Shown here: positions 45,266 through 54,702 of the stretch, piece by piece | Layout: every line of letters begins with the position of its first letter | Position numbering within the stretch: position 1 is the first letter of the stretch | DNA from: Pollutimonas bauzanensis | GTDB lineage: Bacteria; Pseudomonadota; Gammaproteobacteria; Burkholderiales; Burkholderiaceae_B | Assembly (NCBI RefSeq): GCF_900129885.1 | Contig: NZ_FQXE01000001.1 | Location: forward strand, 186,001 to 250,000 | Direction of reading: 5' to 3' | Length of the DNA stretch: 64,000 nucleotides | The notes under the pieces: model-generated | Told to the model about the DNA's origin: nothing | The model's database searches: none | The model's input: only the letters and a program-made list of their open reading frames with translations | Position numbers and translations under genes: made by a program

Positions 45266-47434
45266 TTATTTGGGCCTCGCGGCGCGCACTTCGATGCCCA
45301 CTTCGTCCAGGATTGCGCCATGCTCATCGAGCAATTGAATGCGATGCCGCCCCGGCCACGGCTCCCAGGCCGCTTCGGCGCCGCGCGCCAGGATGCGCTG
45401 GCCGGCGCGCCATGAAACGCCCTGCGGCCTGCCGCCCGCCAGCTTGTCCGCCCGCAGCAGGATGCGCTGCCTGCCTTGCGGTATATCGGGATCGAGCGCG
45501 AGTATCGTGCCGGCCACCGGCGCGACGATGCGCGCCGGCCCCTGCCCCGGCTGCTGTCCGGCCTGGGCCAATTGCACATGGGCAATGGCCGTATCGCCTA
45601 TGAAAAAATCCTCGCGCGGCGGCTCGGTATTGCCCTCGAAGCTGACCGGGGCGCGGCTTACCTGCGGCGGCAGCGGCTGCTGGCGGCTTTCGATGCCACG
45701 ATGAAGATAGGCCATGAGGTCATGCCATACAGGCCCGGCCCCGGAAACGCCGGATACATCGCGCATGCTGGCCCCGCCGCTGTTGCCCACCCATACCCCC
45801 ACGGTGTAGCGCGCCGACCAGCCCACGCACCAGTTGTCCCTCATGTCCTTGCTGGTGCCGGTTTTCACCGCCGTCCAGAAAGGCGTCGACAAAGGGCTGT
45901 CCAGGCCGAATGTGCGGGCGCGCGCCTGGCGGTCCGATAGGATGTCGCCCACGATCCACGCGGCGGCTGGCGACATGATTTGTTGCGACTGCGGCGGCGC
46001 GCCGGCGTCCGGGAAATACCGGACCGGGGAATAGGCGCCCAGGTTGGCGAAGCTGCGGTAGGCATTGGTCAGGGAAAGCAGCGTCACGTCGGCGCTGCCG
46101 AGAGCCAGGCTATAGCCATAAAAATCGCCCGCCTGGTCCAGCGGCAGGCCCAGGCGCACCAGGCGCCGCGCGAATGCGTCCGGCGTCACCATCAGCAAGG
46201 CGCGCACGGCGGGAATATTCAAGGACGAAGCCAGCGCGGTGCGCACGCTCACCCATCCCGAAAAATGCCTGTCGTAATTTTGCGGAATATACAAGCCGTT
46301 GCCAGTGGGAAGATCCAGAGGCCCATCATCGAGCAAGGACACGGTCGTCAGGCGCTCCTGCTCGATCGCCTGGGCGTACAGGAAAGGCTTGAGCGCCGAG
46401 CCGGCCTGGCGCAAAGCGCGGGCGTGGTCCACCCGCCCGGCGGCCGAAAGCCCGCCCGATGATCCCACGTAGGCCAGTATCCCGCCGGTGCTGTTGTCGA
46501 GCACCACGACCGCGGCGTCGCGCACATTGGACATGCCCAGCGCCTGCAGGCGGCGGCTCACGCTTTGCAGGGCGTAGCGCTGCAAATTGGCGTCCAGCGT
46601 GGTGGACAGCGACTGGCCCGGCCGCGGCGGCGCCGCCAACTGGCCCAGGGCCAGCCGCGCATAATGCGGCGCAAGGCTGCGGTTGTCGGCCCATGGCGCC
46701 GACCGGCGCCGCAGCGCCTGGTACAGGAAATCGTCCAGGCCGCGGCATTCCTGCGCCAGCCCCATATCGGTCAGCAAGGCGCAAGTCCTTTGCTGCAATA
46801 CCGGCGGCGCCGCATTCGGCCCGCGCAGCAGCACGGCGGCCAGCGCCGCTTCCCGGCCGTTCAAGCCGCTGGAATGCTTCTGGAACAGCACGCGCGACAA
46901 GGCGTCGACGCCCAGCAATTCGCCCCGGAAGGCCGCCAGATTCAGATAGGCTTCCAGTATCTGCGGTTTGCTCCAGCGCTCTTCCATGGACAGCGCCTGG
47001 CGGGCCTGGTCTATCTTCTGCGACAGGCTGCGGCCGGCGCCGCCGCGGCGCAACTCATCGTCGATCAAGCCCACAAGCTGCATGCTGAGCGTGGACGCTC
47101 CGCGATGCTGCTGATGGAACAGATTGCCCCAGCCGGCGGCGGCAATGGCGCGCCAGTCCACGCCCTCGTGCTGATAAAAACGCCGGTCTTCAGATTGGAT
47201 CACCGCCCTTTGCAGGGCGACGGATACATCGCCAAGCTCGATCCAGTCGCCGCGCCTGGCCCGGAAATCGCTGCGCACGCGTTCCAGCACTTCTCCGGCG
47301 TGATCCAGCACCAGGATATCGGAAGCCTGGTAATGGTCCTTGACCTCCTCGAAAGACGGCAAGGCCGCGGCCCCGGCCTGGGCATAGAGCGCCAGCAAGA
47401 ACTGAAGCAGCATTGCGCCAAAGATTCTCGTCAT
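45266..47434 (-). CDS. pbpC: Penicillin-binding protein 1C
   Basis: A bifunctional peptidoglycan synthase of 722 residues (start at 47434, preceded by a better ribosome-binding site than 47455). The GT51 glycosyltransferase motif is AVIQSEDRRFYQHEGVDW; the transpeptidase has SALK (in RQAGSALKPFLYAQAI), SLN (ASSLNIPAVRALL) and KTGTSKDMRDNW. A C-terminal BiPBP_C domain follows (about residue 640 on). It lies 33 bp after the alpha-2-macroglobulin gene, the conserved pairing known from E. coli. Confidence 0.96.
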   Translation of the reverse strand: MTRIFGAMLLQFLLALYAQAGAAALPSFEEVKDHYQASDILVLDHAGEVLERVRSDFRARRGDWIELGDVSVALQRAVIQSEDRRFYQHEGVDWRAIAAAGWGNLFHQQHRGASTLSMQLVGLIDDELRRGGAGRSLSQKIDQARQALSMEERWSKPQILEAYLNLAAFRGELLGVDALSRVLFQKHSSGLNGREAALAAVLLRGPNAAPPVLQQRTCALLTDMGLAQECRGLDDFLYQALRRRSAPWADNRSLAPHYARLALGQLAAPPRPGQSLSTTLDANLQRYALQSVSRRLQALGMSNVRDAAVVVLDNSTGGILAYVGSSGGLSAAGRVDHARALRQAGSALKPFLYAQAIEQERLTTVSLLDDGPLDLPTGNGLYIPQNYDRHFSGWVSVRTALASSLNIPAVRALLMVTPDAFARRLVRLGLPLDQAGDFYGYSLALGSADVTLLSLTNAYRSFANLGAYSPVRYFPDAGAPPQSQQIMSPAAAWIVGDILSDRQARARTFGLDSPLSTPFWTAVKTGTSKDMRDNWCVGWSARYTVGVWVGNSGGASMRDVSGVSGAGPVWHDLMAYLHRGIESRQQPLPPQVSRAPVSFEGNTEPPREDFFIGDTAIAHVQLAQAGQQPGQGPARIVAPVAGTILALDPDIPQGRQRILLRADKLAGGRPQGVSWRAGQRILARGAEAAWEPWPGRHRIQLLDEHGAILDEVGIEVRAARPK

Positions 47435-47467
47435 TCCCGTTTCCCGCCGCGCCATCCGGCGCGCGGC

Positions 47468-50400
47468 TCAATCACCCTGGGCCGGTTCGACGCTCAACCC
47501 CTGCGGGTTGGGCAGCTCGCCGAAGACATCCGGCTGATACATCGCTTCCATGCGCGTGGCCGGCAACTGGAACCGCCCCGCCGTGTTCAGCCGCAGCGTG
47601 TACTCGATGGTGCTCGCGCCCGCCGGAAGATATTCATAATAGGCGCGATAAGAATCGTGGCGGCGTTCCACAAAGCTGGGGCCGCTCCAGCCGCTTGCCG
47701 CTTGCCCCTGCGTGGCGATGCCGGAATCGCGCCCCATGCCGCCGCCCAGTATCGTGGCGCCCGCCGGTATCGGATCGTTCAGCACGGCCCAGGTCGTCGC
47801 GGCCCTGGACTTGATGTTCAGGGTCACGCGATAGACGTCGCCGCGCGACCATACGCCCGGCACGGCCTGCGTAACGGGCTTGACGCTGCGCGCAATGTCA
47901 TAGCCCACCATCAACGGCGTGGCCGCCGGCACCGCCGCCAGCGAGCTTACCGTGGCCCAGGCCTGGCCCCGGCCCTGCTGCCCGACGGTCAGCGTATCGG
48001 ACGGCGACGTGGACCATGGCAGCAAAAAGTCATGCGCGCGCACGCCGGCCTGCGGCGCAAGCGCGGCCCAGTCGAAAGCCTGCGCATCGCCGCCCGAGGC
48101 CAGGCTTGCCTGCACGCGGCCGGAAACCGGCGCGCGCTCGTAATGCCGGGCGAATTTCTCGATCGCCAGAGTCCCCAGCAAGTTGGCCGTCGTCGTGCGC
48201 CAGGCGCCCTTGCGCTGCAGACCCAGCAGCCCCTGCGCCAGGCGCGGCAAGTCCTGCTCCCATTGCGCCTGCCCGGCCGTCGCCAGTATCAGCCTGGCGA
48301 GATTCGATTCCGGGCTCACCATCAGCCACCACCAGTCGTTGCGCGCCTCATCGCCAAACACCGCAGTCGTTCCCGAGACCAGCAGGCGCGCCCTGAGCAT
48401 CTGCCCGGTCCGCTCCAGCTGCGCGGCCTGATCGGGAATGCCGGGAAGGCGCTGCAGCAGCGCCAGCCAATCGATGAGCGCCGATGTCGGCCAGCGATCC
48501 GGATCTATCGCAATGCTGTCGAGCATGCGCGGCTGGACCAGGCCATAGCGCGACAAGGCCTCCAGCGCCATCAGCTTGCGCACGTCCAGGTCTTTCTGCG
48601 GCGCCCAGCGCTGCCGCGTCAGCTTGCCCTGCGCAAAGGCCAGCAGGCCGCGCGTCATGGCCAGCCGGCTGCGCTCGGGAATGGCGTAGGGCAGACCCAG
48701 CGCCTGGGCCTCGTGGCTCGCCGTCAATAAATACGCCGTAAGCACTTCATCGCCATACCGGGCCCCCGGAAAGTAGCCGGCCAGGCCGTCCTCGTCCAGG
48801 TAGTCGGGCAAGCGCTGCATCAGGTCCCGCCACTGGGACTCGCTGCGCAGGCCTATCGCCCTGGAACCCAACTGCTCCAGGCAGGTGTAGGGATAGGCCG
48901 CGAACCACTCGCGCACGCCGGGCAGGCCGCCCGCCAGGCTGGATTGCACATGCACCTGCAAGCCGCCGCGCGGCGCGCCATTCGCGCCCGCCAGAGCGCC
49001 GCGCGGCACCGACACCGGCAGGCTGACGGCCGGTTCGCCCGAATCCAGCGCCAGCAGCGTCGCCTGGCGTGTGGCGACGGGAACCGCCGGGACCAGCGTC
49101 TGCTGGAAGGCCAGCCTGTCGGACGCCGCCTGCGCGCCCTGCTCACGGGCTTCGAAGGTCCAGGCCAGCGTCGCCTTTTCACCCCAGGCATCGCTTTCGG
49201 GCGCCTGTATCTCCCAGCTCAGCGTGTGGGCGGCGCCCGGCGCCAGGTCGACCGCCTGCGCCTCGAGGCTTTCCCCGGGCACACCCGTGCCGGTGTAAGC
49301 GGCCGCGACATCCAGGCGCATGGCGCGCTGGGTGGAATTGCGCAGCGTCGCCATCGCCTGGTAATGGTCACCCTCGCGAACCAGGGCCGGCAGGCCCGCT
49401 ATGATTTGCAAGTCCTGCGTACTGGCGATATCGCTGCTGCCGGTGCCGAAGCGCCCCGCGCCATAATCGGCGATGGCCACCAGCTTGAAGCGCGTTATCG
49501 AATCATTGAGCGGCAGGGTGAATTGCGCCCTGCCCTCGGCATCCAGCTCGACCGCGGGCTTCCATAGCAACAAGGTATCCAGCAGCTCACGCGTGGGACT
49601 CTTGCCGCCTCCACCCCCGGCGGGCATGGCCTTGCGCCCGTAATGCCGCCGCCCCACGATTTCCATCTGCGCCGTTGCTGTATCTACACCGTAGCTACGG
49701 AACTGGCGCATCGCCGACAACAGATCCCAGCTTTCGTTGGAGGCCAGCTCCAACAGCGCCTGATCCACCGCCGCGAACGCCACCATGCCGTGGGCCGCCG
49801 GTTTGCCGTCCGGCGTGCTGACCTGCACCGTCACGCTGGCCTTGTCGCGCACTTGGTAGGTTTGCTTGTCGGTGCTTACCTTGACCCGCAACTGATCCTG
49901 GTCGTCGGACACCCGGATTTGCGCCAGCCCGAAACGGAATGAAGGCTTGGCCAGATCCACCAGGGCTGTCGGAGCCGCCGCCTGGTTTCCGCGGGCGTCC
50001 ACAAAGGCGTTGTACCAGGATGCCGGCTGGCGCCAGCCCCAGGTAAAAAAGGATTGCCAGGGAAGCTCGCGCAGGCGCCCGCGCAAAGCCAGCACCGACA
50101 CATAGACATTGGGGCCCCACTGCGCTTCGACAGGAATGCTGATGGTCGGATCGCTGCCTTCCAGCTTGACCACCTGGGTCTTCAGCAGCCCTTCGCGTTC
50201 CACGGCGACCAGCGCCGTGGCGCGGCGAAACGGCATGCGGACCTGGAACTGCGCAGTCTCGCCTGGCTTCCAGACCTTCCTGGCGGGTATCACATCGATG
50301 CGGTCGTCATTCCCGCCGCCAAACCACAGATCGCCGGCGCCCGTCACCCACACCGTGGATTCGGCCCTGGACTCCCGCCCCTGCGCGTCTTTCGCGCTGG

Positions 50401-53400
50401 CGATCAACTGGACAGCCCCGGCGTCTTTCAGCTCCACGGTGCAGTCCAGCATGCCCCGGGCATTCGTTCTGCCTTCGCAGACCGTGCCCAGCTCGCGCGT
50501 TTCAGTGCGATTGTCGTAGCTGTAAAAGCCGCCCACCATCCGCTTGCGCGTCGAATACGTGGTCCGGGCCAGCGCCGTGATCGTCATGGCGATATCGGCC
50601 TGCGGCTGCCCCGATGGAGCAAGGGCCAGGCCGCTGACACGCGCCGGCTGGCCCGCCTGCACCCAGCTGCCGGCCCGTATGCCGGCCTGCACCCGCGCCG
50701 GCCACACCGGCACCGACTGGGCCAGGGTCTGGATCTCGCCATTGGGATCGGCGAAACTCGCCTCGAACAACATGGTCTGAGGCCGGCTTATGGCCGGCAA
50801 CGCCGGGATGGCCAGACGCCCCCCGCCGCGGGCATCGAGCACCATGGCCTGCTTGTCCAGGAAGAGCGACTGCTTCTGCGCGTCGGCCGCCTCTTGCCCG
50901 GCGCCGGCATCCGATTCGTCATCAGCCCCGCCGTCCCGCTCTTCGGGCGGGCTGAAAGAATAATCCTCATAATCGGGAAAGCTCACCCATCTATCCCTGA
51001 GCACGCCGGAGACCCGCAGCGGCAATCGCCCCGCAGGCCCTCCCGACACATAGGATATCTGCACGTCCGCGCTGAGCGCTTGCGGCGCGACCACGACGTC
51101 CGACCCCGCGCCATCGCTGATCTTCAACTGTCCCGTCAGCACCGGCAGCTTGAACTCCTCGACGCGGAACTCGCTGCTGCCGTACCAGTGGTTGTCGGCA
51201 TCCGTCAGCCGCGCCGCGTACACGCCCAATTCCGCCGTCGGCGGAATGGCAAGGGAACTGACGGCAAACAGGCCGCCCGAGGCGGTCTTGCGCCAGGACA
51301 GCGGCTGTTCATACTGCTGGCCGGAGCCCTGGTGTTCGATCACCAGCTTGCTGGGAAGATCATCAGTATCGGCAGGCACCGCCAAGCCGTCGCGCGTCTG
51401 TATCCGGACGAAATGCTTCATCGACACGGTTTCCCCGGCGCGCAGCAAAGTGCGGTCGAACACCGTGTGCGCCACCAGCGTAGGCTTGGGGCTGGTATCC
51501 GTCGGGACATTGAAACGCCACGGCTCTATGCCCCGATTCCAATCCGAAAACGCAAAAGAGAAATCCGCCTTGCCGCGCGCCAGCGGATGATCGGCGCCGA
51601 TTCTGGCCGACACATAAGCGCCGCTCAGGCCCGTGTCTTCGCAGTAGTCCGGCGCATCCAGCGGCTGCCGGTGGCGCCAGATGCCGTCCGCATCCGTTTT
51701 GCCTTCAGCCATGAGCTTGCCCGAACAGCTCAGGACCGCAATGGCCGCATCGGGCACCACCCGGCCATCGTCCAGCGTCGTCACCCAGGCCAGCATATCG
51801 TCGCGGCCGGTCTTGATATGCACACCCAGGTTCGTGACCAGCGCCGTGCTGCGCACATACATGGGCGCAGCGGATGCCAGCAAGGACTGCCCCAGCCGCG
51901 CGGATTCGACCTCCAGCACATGGAAGCCCGGTTCGGCCAGCGGCACGCCTATCACTTCGAAAGGCCTGGGATCGTTCGCCTTGATCCCTGGCAGCGCCAG
52001 CTCGCGCGCGTCAGGCTGCCCCTTCAGGGCCGAAAATCCGCGCGCATCGATCACAACGGGCTTGTCCTCCTGGCGCGGCTTGCGGCCGGCCATGATGTCC
52101 TCGAGCTGATGGGCGGTCCAGCGCCCGGCTTCCAGCCGGCGCACGCGCGCGTACCAAAGCAGCACATCCAGATCGTCCCGCGGCGCGTAGTCGCTGATCC
52201 GGCCCGCCGAAACCGCCAGCTCTTTCGTGCCCAGCGCGGCTTCCACATTGCGCAGCGTCAATGGCACACTGGCCGGCGCCTGCGCATCATCGCCATCCGC
52301 CGCCGCATTGGCAAAGCGCTCGATCACGCCGAATGGCACCGCGGCGAACTTCACCAGCGGCGGGTACGCGGCCGTCCGCAGCGTGAGCGGAAACTGATGG
52401 GCATTGGCCAGAGCGCGGCCCGCATCGTCCTTCAGGTCCTCGGGCAAGGACAGGCTCAGCGTCGCAAGCTCGGGGAATGGACCGTCGAAACGCACTCGCG
52501 AAACATCGCCCCGCTCCCCATCGCCGCCGCCCAGCGTCGGCGGCAATTCCCGCGACGGCGTCTTCAAGCGTATCCTGCGGGCATCGGCCCGCGCGATAGG
52601 CGCGGAAAACTCCAGGTTCAGCGAAGACACCGGCGTGCAGGGCATGCTGGAATTCTCGCGCTGGCAACTGAATGCAGCCTTGAACGCCGCCCGCACCTTA
52701 TAGTCGAAAACCTCGGCCTGTGAACTTGCCGCCGCAGTCCGGCCCGCCGAAGCCGCCGCCACTCCGGGCCCCACCTTCAACTGGACCCGCGCCTCGGCCG
52801 GCAAGCGGCGCTTGCATTGCAGCAACTGAAGCGCCGCCGTATCCATGAGCCCGTCGCGCGAATAGTAGATCGCCTTCAGGATGGCCTTGCGCGCCTCGCC
52901 CGTGACCAGGCGCAGCGGCACCGCCTCGCCCAGGCCTTCGACCACGCAGCGCGTATTGGCCAGCAGGCTCCCGGCGTCGACAGCGCCATTGAAATGCAGC
53001 GCGAACACCTGGTCTTCGTCTATGGTCGAACCATAAGGCCGTGTATCCAGCACCACCGGACCGCCCGTCTGGAAAGCAAAACTGGCTTTGCCCTCCAACG
53101 CCTCGTTCGCCAGCGTGCGGAACTCCGGCCTGACCCTGGCCGTGCAGCTCACCCCCGGCCCCGGCGCGGCGCTGAATACATAAGTCCAGCGCCTGGCGTC
53201 CAGCCAGCGGCCCTCGCCCTTGATACCGGGATCGTCGCAGGACACATCCACCGGCGCCGGCGCCTGGCCATCGCCGAACGCGACCACATCCGCATCAAAA
53301 GCCAGCTTCACGCTTTCGATCCTGGCGACCTTGCCTTGCGGCGCAAACTGGACGATCTGCGCCGCCCACGCCGGAGACACGCATAAAACCCACGCCAAAA

Positions 53401-53422
53401 CCATAGCCCTGATACGATACAC
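47468..53422 (-). CDS. Bacterial alpha-2-macroglobulin (YfhM-like)
   Basis: A 1,984-residue secreted protease trap. The signal peptide is VYRIRAMVLAWVLCVSPAWA, with no lipobox, so the protein is likely free in the periplasm rather than lipid-anchored like E. coli YfhM. Many beta-sandwich macroglobulin domains follow; the thioester motif CLEQ (in YPYTCLEQLGSR) lies at about residue 1514, before an alpha-alpha toroid. I chose GTG 53422, with GGAG 8 nt upstream. Neighbour pbpC would repair cell wall while this protein blocks proteases. Confidence 0.93.
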   Translation of the reverse strand: MYRIRAMVLAWVLCVSPAWAAQIVQFAPQGKVARIESVKLAFDADVVAFGDGQAPAPVDVSCDDPGIKGEGRWLDARRWTYVFSAAPGPGVSCTARVRPEFRTLANEALEGKASFAFQTGGPVVLDTRPYGSTIDEDQVFALHFNGAVDAGSLLANTRCVVEGLGEAVPLRLVTGEARKAILKAIYYSRDGLMDTAALQLLQCKRRLPAEARVQLKVGPGVAAASAGRTAAASSQAEVFDYKVRAAFKAAFSCQRENSSMPCTPVSSLNLEFSAPIARADARRIRLKTPSRELPPTLGGGDGERGDVSRVRFDGPFPELATLSLSLPEDLKDDAGRALANAHQFPLTLRTAAYPPLVKFAAVPFGVIERFANAAADGDDAQAPASVPLTLRNVEAALGTKELAVSAGRISDYAPRDDLDVLLWYARVRRLEAGRWTAHQLEDIMAGRKPRQEDKPVVIDARGFSALKGQPDARELALPGIKANDPRPFEVIGVPLAEPGFHVLEVESARLGQSLLASAAPMYVRSTALVTNLGVHIKTGRDDMLAWVTTLDDGRVVPDAAIAVLSCSGKLMAEGKTDADGIWRHRQPLDAPDYCEDTGLSGAYVSARIGADHPLARGKADFSFAFSDWNRGIEPWRFNVPTDTSPKPTLVAHTVFDRTLLRAGETVSMKHFVRIQTRDGLAVPADTDDLPSKLVIEHQGSGQQYEQPLSWRKTASGGLFAVSSLAIPPTAELGVYAARLTDADNHWYGSSEFRVEEFKLPVLTGQLKISDGAGSDVVVAPQALSADVQISYVSGGPAGRLPLRVSGVLRDRWVSFPDYEDYSFSPPEERDGGADDESDAGAGQEAADAQKQSLFLDKQAMVLDARGGGRLAIPALPAISRPQTMLFEASFADPNGEIQTLAQSVPVWPARVQAGIRAGSWVQAGQPARVSGLALAPSGQPQADIAMTITALARTTYSTRKRMVGGFYSYDNRTETRELGTVCEGRTNARGMLDCTVELKDAGAVQLIASAKDAQGRESRAESTVWVTGAGDLWFGGGNDDRIDVIPARKVWKPGETAQFQVRMPFRRATALVAVEREGLLKTQVVKLEGSDPTISIPVEAQWGPNVYVSVLALRGRLRELPWQSFFTWGWRQPASWYNAFVDARGNQAAAPTALVDLAKPSFRFGLAQIRVSDDQDQLRVKVSTDKQTYQVRDKASVTVQVSTPDGKPAAHGMVAFAAVDQALLELASNESWDLLSAMRQFRSYGVDTATAQMEIVGRRHYGRKAMPAGGGGGKSPTRELLDTLLLWKPAVELDAEGRAQFTLPLNDSITRFKLVAIADYGAGRFGTGSSDIASTQDLQIIAGLPALVREGDHYQAMATLRNSTQRAMRLDVAAAYTGTGVPGESLEAQAVDLAPGAAHTLSWEIQAPESDAWGEKATLAWTFEAREQGAQAASDRLAFQQTLVPAVPVATRQATLLALDSGEPAVSLPVSVPRGALAGANGAPRGGLQVHVQSSLAGGLPGVREWFAAYPYTCLEQLGSRAIGLRSESQWRDLMQRLPDYLDEDGLAGYFPGARYGDEVLTAYLLTASHEAQALGLPYAIPERSRLAMTRGLLAFAQGKLTRQRWAPQKDLDVRKLMALEALSRYGLVQPRMLDSIAIDPDRWPTSALIDWLALLQRLPGIPDQAAQLERTGQMLRARLLVSGTTAVFGDEARNDWWWLMVSPESNLARLILATAGQAQWEQDLPRLAQGLLGLQRKGAWRTTTANLLGTLAIEKFARHYERAPVSGRVQASLASGGDAQAFDWAALAPQAGVRAHDFLLPWSTSPSDTLTVGQQGRGQAWATVSSLAAVPAATPLMVGYDIARSVKPVTQAVPGVWSRGDVYRVTLNIKSRAATTWAVLNDPIPAGATILGGGMGRDSGIATQGQAASGWSGPSFVERRHDSYRAYYEYLPAGASTIEYTLRLNTAGRFQLPATRMEAMYQPDVFGELPNPQGLSVEPAQGD

Positions 53423-53604
53423 TAGCCTTCTCCGACCCGATTTTCGGCCACGATACCACCGTTCAGACGGCGAGTCAGCTCGTGGAATATGGCCAAGGCC
53501 GCATGAACGAATGCCGCTAGGCAAGCATCGGCGGTTTATGTAATAATTGCGGGCTGATCGATTGAGCAGCAACCCGGCGTAAAAGCCAGGCGCACAATCG
53601 GCAA

Positions 53605-53683
<79 letters not shown>

Positions 53684-53691
53684 GTAATACC

Positions 53692-53720
53692 AAGGCCTTC
53701 GAGAGATCGAGGGCCTTTTT
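53692..53720 (+). terminator. Terminator after the tRNA
   Basis: AAGGCCTTCGA pairs with TCGAGGGCCTT (one T-G pair) around GAGA, followed by TTTTT. It starts 9 bp after the tRNA CCA. Confidence 0.85.
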
Positions 53721-53721
53721 C

Positions 53722-53753
53722 TTGCTCCGCAAAAACGGGGTTGCTCCGCAAAA
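53722..53753. repeat. 13-bp direct repeat pair near the tRNA
   Basis: TTGCTCCGCAAAA occurs at 53722-53734 and 53741-53753, 6 bp apart. Possible integration-related or integrase arm site; origin unclear. Confidence 0.55.
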
Positions 53754-53769
53754 CGAAAAATAGAGCCGT

Positions 53770-54033
53770 TTATTTGAGCGCATCCATCCTTTCAATGAGG
53801 CCGTCCACAACCGACCGTATCGCGCTTAATCGATACCGGAAATCCGACAGATCGTCGGCGCTCAACTTCGGTTCGTTGTGTTTGATGTTCGGCCGGGCCT
53901 GAAAATTCACACGGCGCACTACGGGCTCGGGCGCGGTAGCCCGCCCTTCGTGACTTGCTAATCCCTTAATCATCCGTGGTATCCAAAAATACCGGCACTC
54001 CCATCGGAATGATGAGGCCGCGCCAGTATTCAC
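53770..54033 (-). CDS. Hypothetical small protein in the insertion-sequence debris
   Basis: Eighty-seven residues in frame after a stop in the truncated transposase. The first 20 or so residues look like junction sequence; from MIKGLASHEGRATAPEPVVR onward the protein is charged and helical, ending SAIRSVVDGLIERMDALK. I recognise no family. It may be a real small gene starting at an internal ATG, or part of an IS remnant. Confidence 0.35.
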   Translation of the reverse strand: MNTGAASSFRWECRYFWIPRMIKGLASHEGRATAPEPVVRRVNFQARPNIKHNEPKLSADDLSDFRYRLSAIRSVVDGLIERMDALK

Positions 54034-54036
54034 AGC

Positions 54037-54360
54037 TTACCGAAGGCGCTGCATGGCTTCAATTAAGATCGGGATGAGCTCTTTTAATCGTTTATTACTG
54101 CAGATCCGGTCTCCTGCTTCCCACAGTCCGATCAGTGTTTGCCGGACGGCTTCGTTGTATACACGGTTGCGAACAGGTGGCGAGGCGCACACCTCAGGCG
54201 CGCATCCCAGAATGCGAATGGCGTGTTTACGATGATATCCCGTGAGTGCGACGGACTCGTCAAGGAGCTGCCTCTTCTCTGCGTGCGCCGCATTGCAGTA
54301 GCGCTGCCTGACGGCGCCGATTAGTTCTTTACGCGTAGCCATGCTTAGTTGCCTCGCCAT
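54037..54360 (-). pseudogene. Truncated insertion-sequence transposase (N-terminal part)
   Basis: One hundred and seven residues starting MARQLSMATRKELIGAVRQR with the motif ALTGYHRKHAIRIL and EAVRQTLIGLWEAGDRICSN, the N-terminal region of a rve/integrase-core transposase family. Intact members run several hundred residues and carry DDE residues; here the frame stops after EAMQRLR. Good ribosome-binding site (GGGAG). The inverted repeats at 54361-54389 and a TGTTGCCTC end near 54411 may mark the original left end. Confidence 0.7.
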
Positions 54361-54389
54361 GATGGGCTCCCGTCGGCCCATCCGACGGG
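54361..54389. repeat. Overlapping inverted repeats at the transposase leader
   Basis: CCCGTCGG-CCCAT-CCGACGGG (54369-54389) and GATGGGC/GCCCATC (54361-54367 with 54376-54382) overlap so that only one hairpin can form at a time. They sit between the probable IS end and the transposase start and may protect the transposase gene from read-through. Confidence 0.5.
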
Positions 54390-54446
54390 TAACACATTAC
54401 ATGAGGCAACAGATCATCATGGGTAGCAAATATAATGAATCAATGC

Positions 54447-54682
54447 GCACATCGAACGCCGCATACAGGCTGGCGGTGCCATGGCGCTTATAGTCATGGG
54501 TTCGTCGTTCGATCTGGCTGGGGCGCAACGGCAGCATCGGCTTTGTACGATCGAACGCCTGAATCTGCGTCCTCTCGTCGCCCGAGAGCACCATGGCATT
54601 CTCGGGCGAGTTCATAAAGGCTCACGACATCGATCACGTTCTCAGCAAAATGTGGATCGTTGCTGATCTTGGGCCTGACGCC
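54447..54682 (-). pseudogene. IS630-family transposase fragment, frameshifted
   Basis: Two frames together read as an internal IS630 transposase segment: KISNDPHFAENVIDVVSLY in one frame, then NSPENAMVLSGDERTQIQAF and THDYKRHGTASLYAAF in another. A frameshift lies near 54617. The catalytic Asp of MVLSGDER is retained, but both ends are missing. It lies between the other transposase remnant and the operon's last gene. Confidence 0.75.
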
Positions 54683-54702
54683 ATACATCTGGATCCTCGC
54701 CG

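Noticed and set aside
46565-52723. Long plus-strand open frames opposite pbpC and the macroglobulin gene
   Set aside because: Same reason: antisense shadows of conserved proteins, rich in His, Gln and Arg with no family match.
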